A stretch of 64,000 nucleotides of DNA from JAJRRS01 sp041402025. GTDB taxonomy: Bacteria; Planctomycetota; Phycisphaerae; Phycisphaerales; Phycisphaeraceae. The translations under genes and the position numbers were made by a program. The notes under the pieces were generated by a model. The model had not been told where the DNA came from, did no database searches, and was given only the letters and a program-made list of their open reading frames with translations. The stretch spans positions 1-64,000 of the forward strand of contig JAWKTA010000005.1 in assembly GCA_041402025.1 (NCBI GenBank), read 5' to 3'. Of the stretch, positions 27,374 to 37,233 are shown in pieces (within the stretch, counting starts at the first letter, position 1; the number at the start of each line of letters is the position of its first letter).

Positions 27374-27466
27374 GGAAATAACTCCGTGGGTAATGCATCC
27401 AGACAACAATGTAGCTGAAAACTAGGGTCGCAATCACCCCGCCCCGCTTCAAGGTAAACTCATGCA

Positions 27467-28291
27467 ATGTCGCGCGATCTTACGGGCAAACTCATCCTCA
27501 TCACCGGCGCAAGCTCCGGCATCGGCGCCGCCACCGCGCTCGCCTGCGCACGGGCCGGGATGGATGTCGTGCTCGCCGCCCGGCGTGTCGAGAAACTCGA
27601 GGGTGTGGCGAAGCAGATCGAAGCGGTGGGGCGGCGGGCGCTCGCGGTCGCGTGTGATGTCAACAACGACGCCGACGTTGAAATGCTCTTCGACAAATCA
27701 TGGCAAACCTTCGGCCGGCTCGACGCCGCCTTCGCCAACGCCGGCTACGGCCTGTTCGGCTCCACGCTCGACACCGATCTTCTATCCCACCGCGACATCT
27801 TCGAAACCAACTACTACGGCACACTCCGCACCCTCCGCGCCGCCACCCCGTACCTCCGCCAAACCAAAGACAGCCTCAAACACCTGCTGATATGTTCCTC
27901 CGTCGTCAGCGAGGTCGGCATCCCGATGTTCGGCGCGTACTGCGCGACCAAGGCCGCGCAGGATTCGATCGCCGGCGCGATGCGCGCCGAGCTTGCCGAC
28001 GAAGGCATCCATGTCACCAGCGTCCACCCCGTGGGCACGAGAACCGAATTCGGCGAGCAGGCCCGCGCCCACTCCGCCGACAACGCCGCCTCCAAACGCG
28101 AGTCCAACACCCCCAAAGCCTTCGAGCAGTCGGCCGACCACGTCGCAAACAAAATCGTTAGCGCCCTGCGCCGCCCGCGCCCCGAGGTCTGGCCGTCCAC
28201 GTTATCCCGCTACGCCGCCGCCCTAACCACCGCCAGCCCCCGCCTCGCCGCCTGGGTGATGCGCCGCCACATGCGAAAGATCAGTCAGTAG
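27467..28291 (+). CDS. Short-chain dehydrogenase/reductase
   Basis: 274 aa from ATG 27467. Classical SDR: TGASSGIG cofactor motif at residues 13-20, CDVNNDADV, NAGYG, catalytic Ser in CSSVVSE, and YCATK with catalytic Tyr and Lys. The C-terminal 60 residues extend beyond the core (RPRPEVWPSTLSRYAA). ARRVEKLE after the second strand (Arg pair) suggests NADP preference. Substrate unknown. Confidence 0.88.
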   Translation: MSRDLTGKLILITGASSGIGAATALACARAGMDVVLAARRVEKLEGVAKQIEAVGRRALAVACDVNNDADVEMLFDKSWQTFGRLDAAFANAGYGLFGSTLDTDLLSHRDIFETNYYGTLRTLRAATPYLRQTKDSLKHLLICSSVVSEVGIPMFGAYCATKAAQDSIAGAMRAELADEGIHVTSVHPVGTRTEFGEQARAHSADNAASKRESNTPKAFEQSADHVANKIVSALRRPRPEVWPSTLSRYAAALTTASPRLAAWVMRRHMRKISQ

Positions 28292-28351
28292 ATCCGTAGA
28301 TGAGGTGCCCCCACGCGCAGCCGCTCGCGGCTTAGCGCTCCTGCCGTCCCC

Positions 28352-29950
28352 TCACCCCCGCAGCCGTTCCCCCAAAACCTTTCGGAACACATCCAACGGC
28401 GCATCCTCCCCCGTCCAAAGCTTGAACTGCGCCGCCCCCTGACGCACGAACATCTCCGTGCCGGGGATCGTCACACAGCCCGCCGCCGCCGCGTCGCGCA
28501 GCAGCTTCGTCTGCACCGGGTTGTAGATCGTGTCGAACACCACCACGCCCGGCCCGAACGCGTCGCCCGCTTCCATCGGCGAAGCGTCCACCTTCGGGTG
28601 CATCCCGATCGGCGTGCAGTTGATGTACACATCCGCCTTGCCGCCTGCCAGCTGCATCCATCGGCAAAGCCGACGCACCGAACTGTCCCGCCAAGCGCTC
28701 TCCGCTCTCTCCATCGTGCGGTTGTAGACCGTGACACCCGCCCCGTATTCACAGAACCCCGCCACCACCGCACGCGTGCCGCGCCCCCGGCTCCCGATCA
28801 CCGCGACCCGCTTACCCTTGAGCCCGTCACGCTTGATGCCCAACCCGTCGCACACCGCATCCGCGCCGCCGCCGCGTAATCCGTGTTGCACGCATACAGC
28901 GAGCCGTCCGGCGCGCACGCTCAGCGTGTTCGCCGCACCGATCCGCTCGGCCAGCGTTTCGTCTCGCCGCCCTGCTCCTTGACGAACCGAAGCACGATCT
29001 TCCTTGTGCGGATCGTCACACCGCGCCGCCGAAGTGCAGCTCAGGCATGGCTAACCAGCTCGACACCGTCGCCTGAAATGCTTCATACTTCCTGGCGGGA
29101 TCGGCACGGCAGGATAATCGCATCCACGCCTGCCAGATCAAACCCCGCGTTATGCACCGGCGGGCTCATCGAGTGACCGACCGGGTGCCCGATCACGCCG
29201 AACACCCGCGTCTGCGTGCATCCAGTGCGTCCCACCGGTACAGCGTCTTGATGTCGTGAAGCGTCGGCTGCCCGATCGCCGTGCCCGGCCCGTTCTCCAA
29301 AGCCGCGAACGTCAGCAGCGCCCCGAACTTCTTCGCCAGCACGCGCGACGCCAGCCCCGCTTCCCCCATGCAACGCCGCGATCGTCGGCTTCACCTGCTG
29401 GCGGATCGATCAACTCAAACGCCTCCGTGTTGTCCCGCAGTGACCGCCTGCCACGCCACCTTGATCACCCGGCAAAGCGGCGCGTCCGCCATGTCCTTCA
29501 CCTTCCGGATCAGGTCGCTGGGCCGGGTCTCAAAATCGTGCGACGACAGGAATCAACCCCGTATCGGTTTGCCCGGGCGGGCCGGTCCACCACAAGCGAC
29601 ACCTTCTGCCGGAGGTTCGCCGACGTCTGCCACGCCTTGAGTTCCACATCTATATAAGCATCGGGGCCAAGCCCCGCGTGCTCCAGCACACTGATCCGCG
29701 TCTGCTCGTCCCCGTCATACGCCCCGCCCTCCCACGTCGGCCGGCACGTGATGATGCAAGGCAAAGCCGACCGCTGAACCAGCTCCGTCACCGCCCCCGG
29801 ATCATCCGTAAACGAATCGATCCGGTACCCACCAGGTCCGCACCCTCCGCTCCGCGCGCAAGCCCATCGGCGAGCCGCCTGCTCCAGCGAATTCACGGTA
29901 ATCGCAGCCGTCAGGCAGGCCGAGGGCCGTAGGGTATCGGGCCGGCGCGC
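28352..29950 (-). pseudogene. Bifunctional 3-dehydroquinate dehydratase/shikimate dehydrogenase, heavily frameshifted
   Basis: Catalyses steps 3 and 4 of the shikimate pathway when the two domains are fused. The N-terminal type I dehydroquinase part shows ITVNSLEQAARR, RIDSFTDDPGAV, CIITCRPTWEGGAYDG and YIDVELKAW. The C-terminal shikimate dehydrogenase shows FGVIGHPVGHSMSPPVHNAGF, then VAVIGSRGRGTRAVV, YINCTPIGMHP and GTEMFVRQGAAQFKLWTG, ending at TGA 28352. Between these the sequence jumps frame at least eight times. Since the shikimate pathway is normally essential and motifs are perfect, indel errors are likelier than decay. The start is unclear, near 29950. Confidence 0.75.
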
Positions 29951-30451
29951 AACCGGCCACCCGCCGACCCCGGCGCACGCCACAGCAAGCCCTTACGAGT
30001 GGTCGGGATAGCCGGCGTCACACACCTGATTACAGTCGGTGAACCCTGTTTACGGCGCAGTACGTACAGACCGCCCGGCGGACCCGCAGTGCCCGGCGGG
30101 CGTACATCGCGGATTCAACCACCCGGCCGGACATGGCGCTAAGAAGCTGCTTGTGGCGGACCCGGCGCGACAAGGTCCTTGAAGTGCTGCCGGCAGGTGT
30201 CGGATAGGGCGGTCTTTTCGGTCGAGTGGCGGGAGGCATGATGAAACTGTTCAACAAATAACGCTTGGTACATCCATAACGCACGAGGCGTGCGGATTCT
30301 TCCCCTACGCGGGCCGACATCCTCCGGTTCGGCCCGTTAACATGAGGTCTGGGGCATTCGCATAAGAGCGGATCGGGCGGCTAATTTCGTACGGTCCGGG
30401 TGCTTACAGGTAAATCCGACGGGTTATCAGATCAGCTGCGGTGCGGGCGGG
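29951..30451. other. Intergenic region, nothing convincing
   Basis: About 500 bases upstream of aroDE. Frames on both strands lack start signals and recognisable similarity. A small hairpin-like GC-rich segment is seen near 30055-30115 but no T-run. Confidence 0.35.
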
Positions 30452-30637
30452 TCAGACACCCACGATATCGCGGAGAACACGCGCCGGGCCTGCCTCGCCG
30501 CTGCGCTGCGGGCCTATGATGAGGCGTTGCTGCGCGGGATGTGCAGCGAGGGTGCCTGGGAGTACGCCATGGACGCGATCCGCAGCCTGGATTTAGGCCG
30601 AGTTCACGATGAAGACGCAGATCAAACGGGTGTATGA
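30452..30637 (+). CDS. Possible small helical protein (start unclear)
   Basis: The frame reads DTHDIAENTRRACLAAALRA, then YDEALLRGMCSEGAWEYAMDAIRSLDL. It resembles short conserved bacterial proteins of about 60-70 residues with an R-x-ACL-xAAL-x-AYDEA...LCxEG-x-WExAxxAxRxLDL pattern, sometimes annotated loosely as acetyltransferase. No start codon is visible, and its tail overlaps the DUF488 gene start, suggesting an indel here as well. Function unknown. Confidence 0.35.
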   Translation, partial: SDTHDIAENTRRACLAAALRAYDEALLRGMCSEGAWEYAMDAIRSLDLGRVHDEDADQTGV

Positions 30638-30963
30638 CGAACCATCCGAGCAGGACGGCACGCGTGTCCTGGTCGACCGGCTCTGGCCGCGCGGGCTGGC
30701 CAAAGACGATGCGGCGCTGGATATCTGGGCCAAGGACCTCGCGCCCAGCACGGAGCTGCGCAAGTGGTTCGACCACGACCCGGACAGGTTCAAGCAGTTC
30801 GCTGAGCGCTACCGCCGCGAGCTTTCGGAGAACCGGTCGGCGGTGGATGCGTTCCTGGGGCAGATCGACCGGCGCAAACGCCTGACGCTGCTCTACGCCG
30901 CGAAAGACCCCGGCATCAACCAATGCGGTGGTGCTCAAGGATTTCCTGGATAAAGCCCGCTGA
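30609..30963 (+). pseudogene. DUF488 (YeaO-like) protein, one frameshift
   Basis: From ATG 30609 the sequence is a complete YeaO-like protein: IKRVYDEPSEQDGTRVLVDR, LWPRGLAKDD, DLAPSTELRKWFDHDP and LTLLYAAKDPGINQ. An extra T at about 30923 shifts the frame; without it, the end reads AVVLKDFLDKAR and stops at TGA 30963. The corrected length of about 117 aa is usual for the family, which is uncharacterised. Confidence 0.8.
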
Positions 30964-31092
30964 CCCGTGAAGCCGTGGCCAGCCTGTTTGCCCGCCTTTA
31001 ACCCGCCAAAACCCCGGCTAAACCCCCGGAAATCGCCCCGGTTCGCCCGATTTGGCGAGGGCGTGTAAGCTGTCGCCCCCAATAAGCTGCAT

Positions 31093-31127
31093 ACCCCACA
31101 CCCGACACCCCAAACCCCACACCCACC
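31093..31127. repeat. Heptamer tandem repeat ACCCCAC x5
   Basis: Five consecutive 7-base units (ACCCCAC, ACCCGAC, ACCCCAA, ACCCCAC, ACCCACC) ending three bases before the DUF1015 start codon. The period is exactly 7. Confidence 0.8.
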
Positions 31128-31130
31128 CCT

Positions 31131-32455
31131 ATGCCCGAACTCAAGCCCATCCCGGCCGTCACCTTCTCCACCCAGGCGGGCAACGACCTGTCCAACTTCA
31201 TCGCGCCGCCTTACGACGTGCTCGACCACGCCTCGAAGGGCCGGCTTGTTGCCGCGAGCGCGAACAACATCAGCGTCATCGACCTGCCGCACCTGCCCGC
31301 CAAGACCGTCGGGCCGACCGAGGCCTACGTCGGCGCGGGCGAGGCGTACCGCAAATGGTTAAGCGACGGCGTCCTCGAACGCCGGGACAAACCCGCCTTC
31401 TTCGTCTATCAGCAGACCTATACGGTGAAGGGCGAGACCTTCAACGTCGCGGCCTGATCGGCAACGTCAAGGTCCAGGCGTTCGGCCCGTCGCCGGATGG
31501 CAAGGGCGGCATCCACCCCCACGAACAGACCTTCAGCGCCGCCAAGGAAGACCGGCTCAAGCTCATGCGCGCACCCAGGCCCAGCTCTCGCCGATCTTCG
31601 GGCTCTACTCCGACCCGGACAAGGCGATCGGCAGGCTGCTCGCCGACGTGATCGACGCAGGCAAGCCCACGTTCACCGGCAAGACGGCGGACGACGGCGT
31701 GCTGCACGAGGCCTGGGCGGTCGAGGATGACAAGCGCGTCGCCGGGTTCCAGCTAGGCGCTGGGCGATAAGGACCTCTTCATCGCGGACGGCCACCACCG
31801 GTACAACACCGCCTTGAACCACTACAACGAGCTGACCGCGGCCGGGAAGCCCGTGGGTAATGCCGCGTATTGCCTGTTCGTCCTGATCGCCATGCAGGAC
31901 CCGGGCATGATCGTCCTGCCCACGCACCGCGTCCTGGGCAACATGCCGGGCTTCACGTTCGAGAAGTTCAAGGAGGCCGCGAAGGGCAAGCTGGATATCA
32001 CGCCGATTCCGGGGGCGGACCCGAAGCTGCTGGAGCGGGCGCTGGCCGAGTCGAAGCACCCGCACGCGGTCGGGCTGTATGTCCCGTCCAACCCGGATGC
32101 CCCGTTATACCTCGCCACGACCGTGGACAGCGACCCGCTCAAGGCCACGCACGGCAAGATGTCCGACGCCTGGCGTCAGCTCGACGTCGCCATCGTCCAG
32201 CACCTGATCGTCGAGAAGATCTGCGAGCCGACGTTCGTCGCCCCCGGCGAGACGATCGCCTGGAAGTTCCCGCACGAGATCGCCCAGCTCAAGGAATTGA
32301 CCGACAGCGCGGTGTATCAGCTCGGCCTGGTCCTGCGTGCGACGCCGTTGGATTCGGTCCGCCGGGTGAGCGAGGCGGGCGAGCTGATGCCCCAGAAGAG
32401 CACGTTCTTCTACCCCAAACTCGCGACCGGCCTGGTCATCAACCCGCTGGACTGA
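31131..32455 (+). pseudogene. DUF1015 family protein, about three frameshifts
   Basis: Starts at ATG 31131: LKPIPAVTFS, then LSNFIAPPYDVLD, the family hallmark. The frame shifts at about 31450 (NVKVQAFGPSPDGKGGIHPH), at about 31575 (AQLSPIFGLYSDPDKAIGRL) and at about 31755, after which DLFIADGHHRYNTALNHY and the rest run uninterrupted to TGA 32455. Total about 440 aa as in relatives. The GHHRY motif is shared with related predicted nucleotide-using enzymes such as the SerK-like group; the substrate here is not known. No canonical ribosome site: a C-rich heptamer repeat abuts the start. Confidence 0.75.
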
Positions 32456-32979
32456 GTAGGGAAGTTAGAAGTCTGAAGTGTGAATGCTGAAGTCTGAAAT
32501 GGGGGTGATCCGCTTTGGATGGTGGCTGTCATTGTGCGCATAAAACGCGATGTTGGGTTTTTCATGACGCACCGTGATGCGTGGCCGACCGTTGCGCGAA
32601 AATCCGCGCCCGACCCCGCTCCCGGCACGGCAGGGGGGGGTGTAGTCGTGCCGCCAGGCACTGCGCCCGTGCCGCACCACCCCGGTCGTGCGCCGTTTGT
32701 CCCGTTATTGGCAGCCATCATGCACATCAAAAAGGTCCTTCTATAAGTAGGCCGAAGCCTATCGGTGCGCGCGCGGGCGCGGTGGTTGGCGGTTGGGTCG
32801 GCGCAAGCAAATGGCCCACGTCCTGAGTCAGACAGGGGTTGGGAACCGGAATTTTATTATTGGGCATCTCGATTTCTCGCCAAGATGGTGGTTGTGTGTG
32901 TCAAGCATGGCTGCGGGTATTATTGATTGGCGGTGCGGACCGTGAGTGTGATCAATTCGGCCACAATTGCTGGGGTGAC
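32456..32979. other. Intergenic region with heptamer repeat
   Basis: About 520 bases. Only the GAAGTCT-type heptamer array at its left end and a short GTGCC/GGCAC hairpin at about 32649 are noted. A frame on this stretch runs into the zinc-ribbon gene but lacks a good start before 32980. Confidence 0.45.
32461..32502. repeat. Heptamer tandem repeat GAAGTCT x6
   Basis: Six consecutive 7-base units (GAAGTTA, GAAGTCT, GAAGTGT, GAATGCT, GAAGTCT, GAAATGG) right after the DUF1015 stop codon. Confidence 0.8.
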
Positions 32980-33669
32980 ATGGCGCTCTATACTCAAAAA
33001 GACCGGAACCGATTAGCGCTTCGGCTGCTGGTCTGGGCAAGCCTGATGGTTTGGGTTGGCCTTGTTCTTCTGCCCGCATTCTTTGGTGGTATTCGTCCCG
33101 ATCACAGGAGTGAACTGGAGAAAAGCATCCCGTGGGTTCTGCCGCAATTGGCAGCGCTTCTGCTGGTGATGGTCGCCTATTCCTCCGCGAACCTGAATTG
33201 GCGTCCAAACGGCATCTGCCGTCAGTGTGGTTACGACCTGAGGGGATCGATCCCGGCCGGACGCGAGGCGTGTCCCGAGTGCGGTGAAGCGATTTGGCCG
33301 GATGTGGGTCTGCTGCGTGGGCCCGTTCCGCCGCGGCTGCGCATCTTGCGTGTGCTGCTTATCGTTATACCCGTGTTGACATTTTTAACGGTGAGCGTGT
33401 TGGCGTTCGCGCCGACCCCTTACGAACCTTTGGCGGACCCGAAGTATTCGATCCGTCTGCATGACTGGCCGGAGCGTTTCCGCCGGAACCTTGAGTTCCA
33501 ACTGATGTTGCGATACGTGGTGATCAATCTCCTTGTTTGTGCGCTTAGTATCGCGATGGTTTTTCAATACGCTTCGCGTCGGGTAAGTATCTGGGTGATG
33601 GTCATGCCGATCGTGTCCGTTTTATTGTTTTGCGCGTTTTCGTACGGGTTGTTGCCGGTGTTGCGGTGA
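32980..33669 (+). CDS. Membrane protein with planctomycete-type zinc ribbon
   Basis: 229 aa from ATG 32980 with GGGGTG upstream; the longer open frame before it has no similarity or ribosome site. Two hydrophobic helices (LLVWASLMVWVGLVLL and LAALLLVMVAYSSA) lead to a cytoplasmic zinc ribbon CRQCGYDLRG...CPECGEAI, then three or four more helices. The same ribbon type occurs in the ACP-like protein at 6715. Ligand and function unknown. Confidence 0.75.
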   Translation: MALYTQKDRNRLALRLLVWASLMVWVGLVLLPAFFGGIRPDHRSELEKSIPWVLPQLAALLLVMVAYSSANLNWRPNGICRQCGYDLRGSIPAGREACPECGEAIWPDVGLLRGPVPPRLRILRVLLIVIPVLTFLTVSVLAFAPTPYEPLADPKYSIRLHDWPERFRRNLEFQLMLRYVVINLLVCALSIAMVFQYASRRVSIWVMVMPIVSVLLFCAFSYGLLPVLR

Positions 33670-33675
33670 TGGGAA

Positions 33676-33728
33676 GACACCCCGCCAGGATGGCGGGGCT
33701 ATATAGCCGGGCCATGTTGGCCCGGTGG
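33676..33728. repeat. Two adjacent hairpins, dispersed repeat copy 1
   Basis: CCCCGCCAGGATGGCGGGG forms a hairpin, followed by GCTATATAGC and a second hairpin GCCGGGCC/GGCCCGGT. A related reverse-oriented copy is at 40411-40450. It lies between the zinc-ribbon gene and the ECF sigma gene and may terminate transcription. Confidence 0.6.
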
Positions 33729-33771
33729 GGGGGCCGACCCCTTCCCGCTGCTTTTCGTACAATCTTCACCC

Positions 33772-34395
33772 ATGCCGGAGAGCCAGCCCCACACATTGGA
33801 AGACCTCAGTGATGAGCAATTGCTGGGGCGGCACCGTGGGGGGGATGAAAAAGCGATCGAGGTGTTGATCGAGCGGTACCGGCTGGAGTTGTACCATTTC
33901 CTGGCTCGGTTCCTGGGGGATCGGGCGGCGGCGGATGATGTGTTTCAGGAGGCCTTTATCCAGGTCCACATCTCGGCGGGCACGTTCGATACGTCCCGGC
34001 GGTTTAAGCCGTGGTTATTCACGATCGCGGCGAACAAGGCACGGGACCTGTTACGTAAGAACAAGCGGCAGAAGACGGCGTCGCTTTCCGCGATGGTGGA
34101 TAAGAACCAGGACGGCGGGCGGGCGTTTATCGATCTGCTGGAGGCGGACCTGCCTCTGCCCGGTGAGAAGGCGCAGCAGAAGGAGACGGGCGAGATTGTC
34201 CGGAACGTCGTAGCGTCCCTGCCCGAGCATTTACGGGAAGTGCTTTTACTGGCGTACTTTAACAAGATGGCCTACCGGGATATCGCGGAGAACCTGGGGA
34301 TCCCCCTGGGGACGGTCAAGAGCCGTCTGCACGCGGCGGTGGGCACGTTTGCGGAGCTTTGGAAGGCCCAGGCGGGGTCTGCGGACGAAGACTGA
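33772..34395 (+). CDS. ECF-type RNA polymerase sigma factor
   Basis: 207 aa from ATG 33772. Region 2 is clear (LIERYRLELYHFLARFLGD, DDVFQEAFIQVH, FKPWLFTIAANKARDLLRK) and region 4 has VASLPEHLREVLLLAYFNKM with the HTH YRDIAENLGIPLGTVKSRLH. Between them is a longer acidic linker (about 40 aa). The next gene on the same strand looks like its membrane partner. Probably regulates envelope or surface functions, but targets cannot be read from the sequence. Confidence 0.9.
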   Translation: MPESQPHTLEDLSDEQLLGRHRGGDEKAIEVLIERYRLELYHFLARFLGDRAAADDVFQEAFIQVHISAGTFDTSRRFKPWLFTIAANKARDLLRKNKRQKTASLSAMVDKNQDGGRAFIDLLEADLPLPGEKAQQKETGEIVRNVVASLPEHLREVLLLAYFNKMAYRDIAENLGIPLGTVKSRLHAAVGTFAELWKAQAGSADED

Positions 34396-34628
34396 CGCGA
34401 ACCGCCGAGACGCGGAGAACGCATAGAAGTAACGGGGGCCACTTGGGTCCGATAAATATCATTGTGGCGGAGGGTGTAAAGGGCTTTAGTCCGAGTGTTT
34501 GCAGGGATTAAGAAATTTTCCGGCCCCGTGGGTCAATATCCTGAAATAAGCGATCAAACGGGGTTCGACCGTCGTATAGAAAGGTGAATCGGCCCGGAAG
34601 GGTGAGAAGAAACGAGAGAAGTGAAGCC

Positions 34629-35723
34629 ATGTCAGACCCTACGCATCAGAACACGAATATGGGCGGCCTCGGTAGCCGGAAGATCCCTCGATCTCCGGTC
34701 GGCCCGAAGCCTTCGGCGGAGATGTTGATCCACGCGTTGTGTGAGGATGACGGCCGGGCGTTGGATGCGCTGTTGGAAGCGCGTGCTCTGGGCGCGGACC
34801 GTGGGCCTGTGCCCGCCGGTCTTAGCGAGCGGACGGAGCGCGTGCAGGCGCTACTTTCTTTGCTCGATTCCGACACTGTGGAAGCGCCTGCGTCGGACCT
34901 GACGGCGCGGACGCTGGAGGCGATCCGTTCGCAGCAGCAGCGTCAGCGGTTTACGGAGCAGGTTCAGATGCTGGCCGGGCCGAGACGTTCGCTGGATGTG
35001 GACTGGCGTCAGCTGGCGACGGCGGCGGCGGTGTTTATTTTGGGTGCGGCGCTGTTGATGCCGGTGATGGAGCGCCAGCAGGCGGACTCGCGCCGGATCG
35101 CGGGCATGGGGAACCTGGGCCAGGCGGGGGTTGCGATTTCGAGTTATGCGGCGGACAACCGCGGTCAGATGCCGCGTGGCGATGTTCGGCCGGGGTCGGT
35201 GTGGTGGAACGTGGGCCGGTCCGGCTCGGCCGGGGGCCAGGCGGTCAGCTCGAACTCGGCGCACCTGTACCGTCTCATCAACAAGGGCTACACGAACGCG
35301 TTGACGCTGACGTGTCCCGAGAACGAATTCGCGGACAACGAGTCGCTGACGCCGTACCACAACGACTGGACCGGGCCGAAGGCCGTGTCGTTCAGCTATC
35401 AGAACCAGTACCGGCCGCAGATGCTGCGGCTTGAGGAAGCGCCGACGATGGCGGTGCTTGCGGACCGTAACCCGCTGTTTGATGCCGAGGGCGACCGTAT
35501 GGTGTTCCGGGAGATGGTGCCCCTGACCGCCGCCAGCCGGGCGCACCGCGGTGCGGGGCAGAACGTGCTGACCGCGGACGGGAACGTGACGTTCAGGATC
35601 CGCCCGACGGTGGACATGTTCGGCAGCGATCAGGATGACAACATCTGGACGGCGGGCGGTCTGGATTTTTACAGCGGCACGGAACTGCCGGCGGATGCGA
35701 TGGATAGTTTCCTGGTGCCGTGA
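34629..35723 (+). CDS. Membrane protein: anti-sigma-like N-terminus fused to prepilin-like (H-X-DG) domain
   Basis: 364 aa from ATG 34629. Residues 1-120 are soluble and helical (MLIHALCEDDGRALDALLEA, then RTLEAIRSQQQRQRFTEQV), as in ECF anti-sigma cytosolic regions. One membrane helix follows (AAAVFILGAALLMPVME), then RRIAGMGNLGQAGVAISSYA, like DUF1559/type II pseudopilin N-segments, and a periplasmic domain with RAHRGAGQNVLTADGNV, near the planctomycete H-X-DG motif. The combination next to an ECF sigma suggests a membrane sensor that holds the sigma factor. No zinc HxxxCxxC anti-sigma motif was found. Confidence 0.65.
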   Translation: MSDPTHQNTNMGGLGSRKIPRSPVGPKPSAEMLIHALCEDDGRALDALLEARALGADRGPVPAGLSERTERVQALLSLLDSDTVEAPASDLTARTLEAIRSQQQRQRFTEQVQMLAGPRRSLDVDWRQLATAAAVFILGAALLMPVMERQQADSRRIAGMGNLGQAGVAISSYAADNRGQMPRGDVRPGSVWWNVGRSGSAGGQAVSSNSAHLYRLINKGYTNALTLTCPENEFADNESLTPYHNDWTGPKAVSFSYQNQYRPQMLRLEEAPTMAVLADRNPLFDAEGDRMVFREMVPLTAASRAHRGAGQNVLTADGNVTFRIRPTVDMFGSDQDDNIWTAGGLDFYSGTELPADAMDSFLVP

Positions 35724-36021
35724 TCCGGGCGATCGTTATTAAAGATTATTTATTGAACCGCGTTCACTCAGGTGGTGTGACGCGGTTGTTTTGTATGCGT
35801 GCGCTCGTTGAGCTTTTTATCCACGCGTTTTGCACGCCGATTTCTTTTCCACAATCGTTGACCGATCGGCTCGTGTGTGAATAAGATGTTATCGGTCTGT
35901 CATACGGATGCGCAGTTCTCCTTCCTGTTGACCGTTCCCGGGCCGGACGCCCGGATTTAATAAGTGCAAGGCGGGTGCGGATAATCCCTGACCGGTCCCG
36001 AACGGACTTGGGAGGTGTTCT

Positions 36022-36465
36022 ATGCAATCCAGTCACTTTGGCCTTGATCACCTGGACCAGTTGTTGTTGCAGGAGGAGTGGGGGCGTCTGCCGCACGCGG
36101 AGCTGCCGAGGGCCGAGCGTACGGATGCGAAGCGGCGCGGGGTGGGCACCGGGGGCGGGGACGACGGCTGCGCGGCCTGCCCGCCTGAGCTGTCGCCGGT
36201 GTACGCGGTGTTGCCTGGGCTGATCCGTCTGATCACGGAATGCACGGATCGGCCGATCGAGAAATTCCGCCCGACGATCAAGCGGATGATCCTTGAGCAG
36301 TTGTTCATGGAGGTGGGCGGGGACTCGATCGTGGATGCGCAGCAGATGATGCGTGTGAATCTGTACGTGGAGCTGACGGTGCGTGTGCTGGTGCGGATCC
36401 GCCGGCGGGACCACGACACGCGCGGTTGGGCGGATGCGCCGGTGACGCCACAGATGTTCGGGTGA
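36022..36465 (+). CDS. Hypothetical protein, helical
   Basis: 147 aa from ATG 36022 with GGGAGG upstream. N-terminal half low-complexity and charged (VGTGGGDDGCAACPPEL); C-terminal half predicted helical (LIRLITECTDRPIEKFRPTI, then MILEQLFMEVGGDSIVDA). No family recognised and no membrane segment. Confidence 0.55.
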   Translation: MQSSHFGLDHLDQLLLQEEWGRLPHAELPRAERTDAKRRGVGTGGGDDGCAACPPELSPVYAVLPGLIRLITECTDRPIEKFRPTIKRMILEQLFMEVGGDSIVDAQQMMRVNLYVELTVRVLVRIRRRDHDTRGWADAPVTPQMFG

Positions 36466-36480
36466 GGGCGGGGGCGACAG

Positions 36481-36508
36481 CCATTAGCCATTAGCCGTTA
36501 GCTTTTAG
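36481..36508. repeat. Heptamer tandem repeat CCATTAG x4
   Basis: Four consecutive 7-base units (CCATTAG, CCATTAG, CCGTTAG, CTTTTAG) in the short gap after the helical protein gene. Confidence 0.75.
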
Positions 36509-36570
36509 CAGGCAGGCGGTTTTTCGCCTTACTGCTTGCCACGCGCGGGCGGGTGTGCGATGGTGTGGGC

Positions 36571-37212
36571 ATGTCTGAATCTCCTGATACATCTCGGGCC
36601 GGGGACGGTGCGCGTGCGAAGCCTTACTGCGTGAATCCGTTCCCGGATGTGGGGGGGCTTTATTTATTGATCGCGGGGATCGTGCTGGGCGTGTTGCTCG
36701 GGCCTGCGGTGCTGGGGCGGGTCGCGCCGGATGTGTACCGGGACGTGTTCGTCGGCGGCGGGGAATACCTTCATCAACTGACCGAAGAGAACATCAAGAC
36801 CCAGCAGCAGCTCGAAGCGCTGCAGGATACAGGTGTGACCGAGGAGGCGATCCCCGAGCACGTGGTGGGGCGCGAGCAGGAGCTGGTCGTGCTCAAGGCG
36901 CAGCTCGACGCGGCGCAGCGGCAGCGCATGGGCGAGCTGACCGGCTGGACGGCGGCGCTGATGTTGGCGGTGATCGCGGTGATGATGGTCGAGTCGCTGA
37001 TCAGCCCGGACCTGGAGGCGGGCGTGGCGGCGAAGGTGCCGCCTGCGGTGGGTCGGTTGGTCACGGCGAGGTACGCGCTGGCGTCGCTTTGGATCGCGAT
37101 CGTGCTGGCCCGGCCGCAACTGCTGACACAGGTGCCGATCCTGTTCGCTGCGGGGCTGGTCGTCGTAGCGCTGGGGGCGGCGTTGATGCCGTTGGGGAAG
37201 AAGCAGGCCTGA
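36571..37212 (+). CDS. Membrane protein with internal coiled coil, unknown
   Basis: 213 aa from ATG 36571. A helix near residues 29-48 (LYLLIAGIVLGVLLGPAVLG) is followed by a charged coiled-coil stretch of about 70 residues (QLTEENIKTQQQLEALQD, then REQELVVLKAQLDAAQR), then three membrane helices and a KKQA tail. Coiled coil on one face of the membrane. No family recognised. Confidence 0.6.
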   Translation: MSESPDTSRAGDGARAKPYCVNPFPDVGGLYLLIAGIVLGVLLGPAVLGRVAPDVYRDVFVGGGEYLHQLTEENIKTQQQLEALQDTGVTEEAIPEHVVGREQELVVLKAQLDAAQRQRMGELTGWTAALMLAVIAVMMVESLISPDLEAGVAAKVPPAVGRLVTARYALASLWIAIVLARPQLLTQVPILFAAGLVVVALGAALMPLGKKQA

Positions 37213-37233
37213 GTTCAGAATGCCGCCAAGGTA

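Noticed and set aside
30030..30320. 96-aa minus-strand frame with a CxxC pair
   Set aside because: No start signal, biased Arg-rich composition and no family pattern; likely chance.
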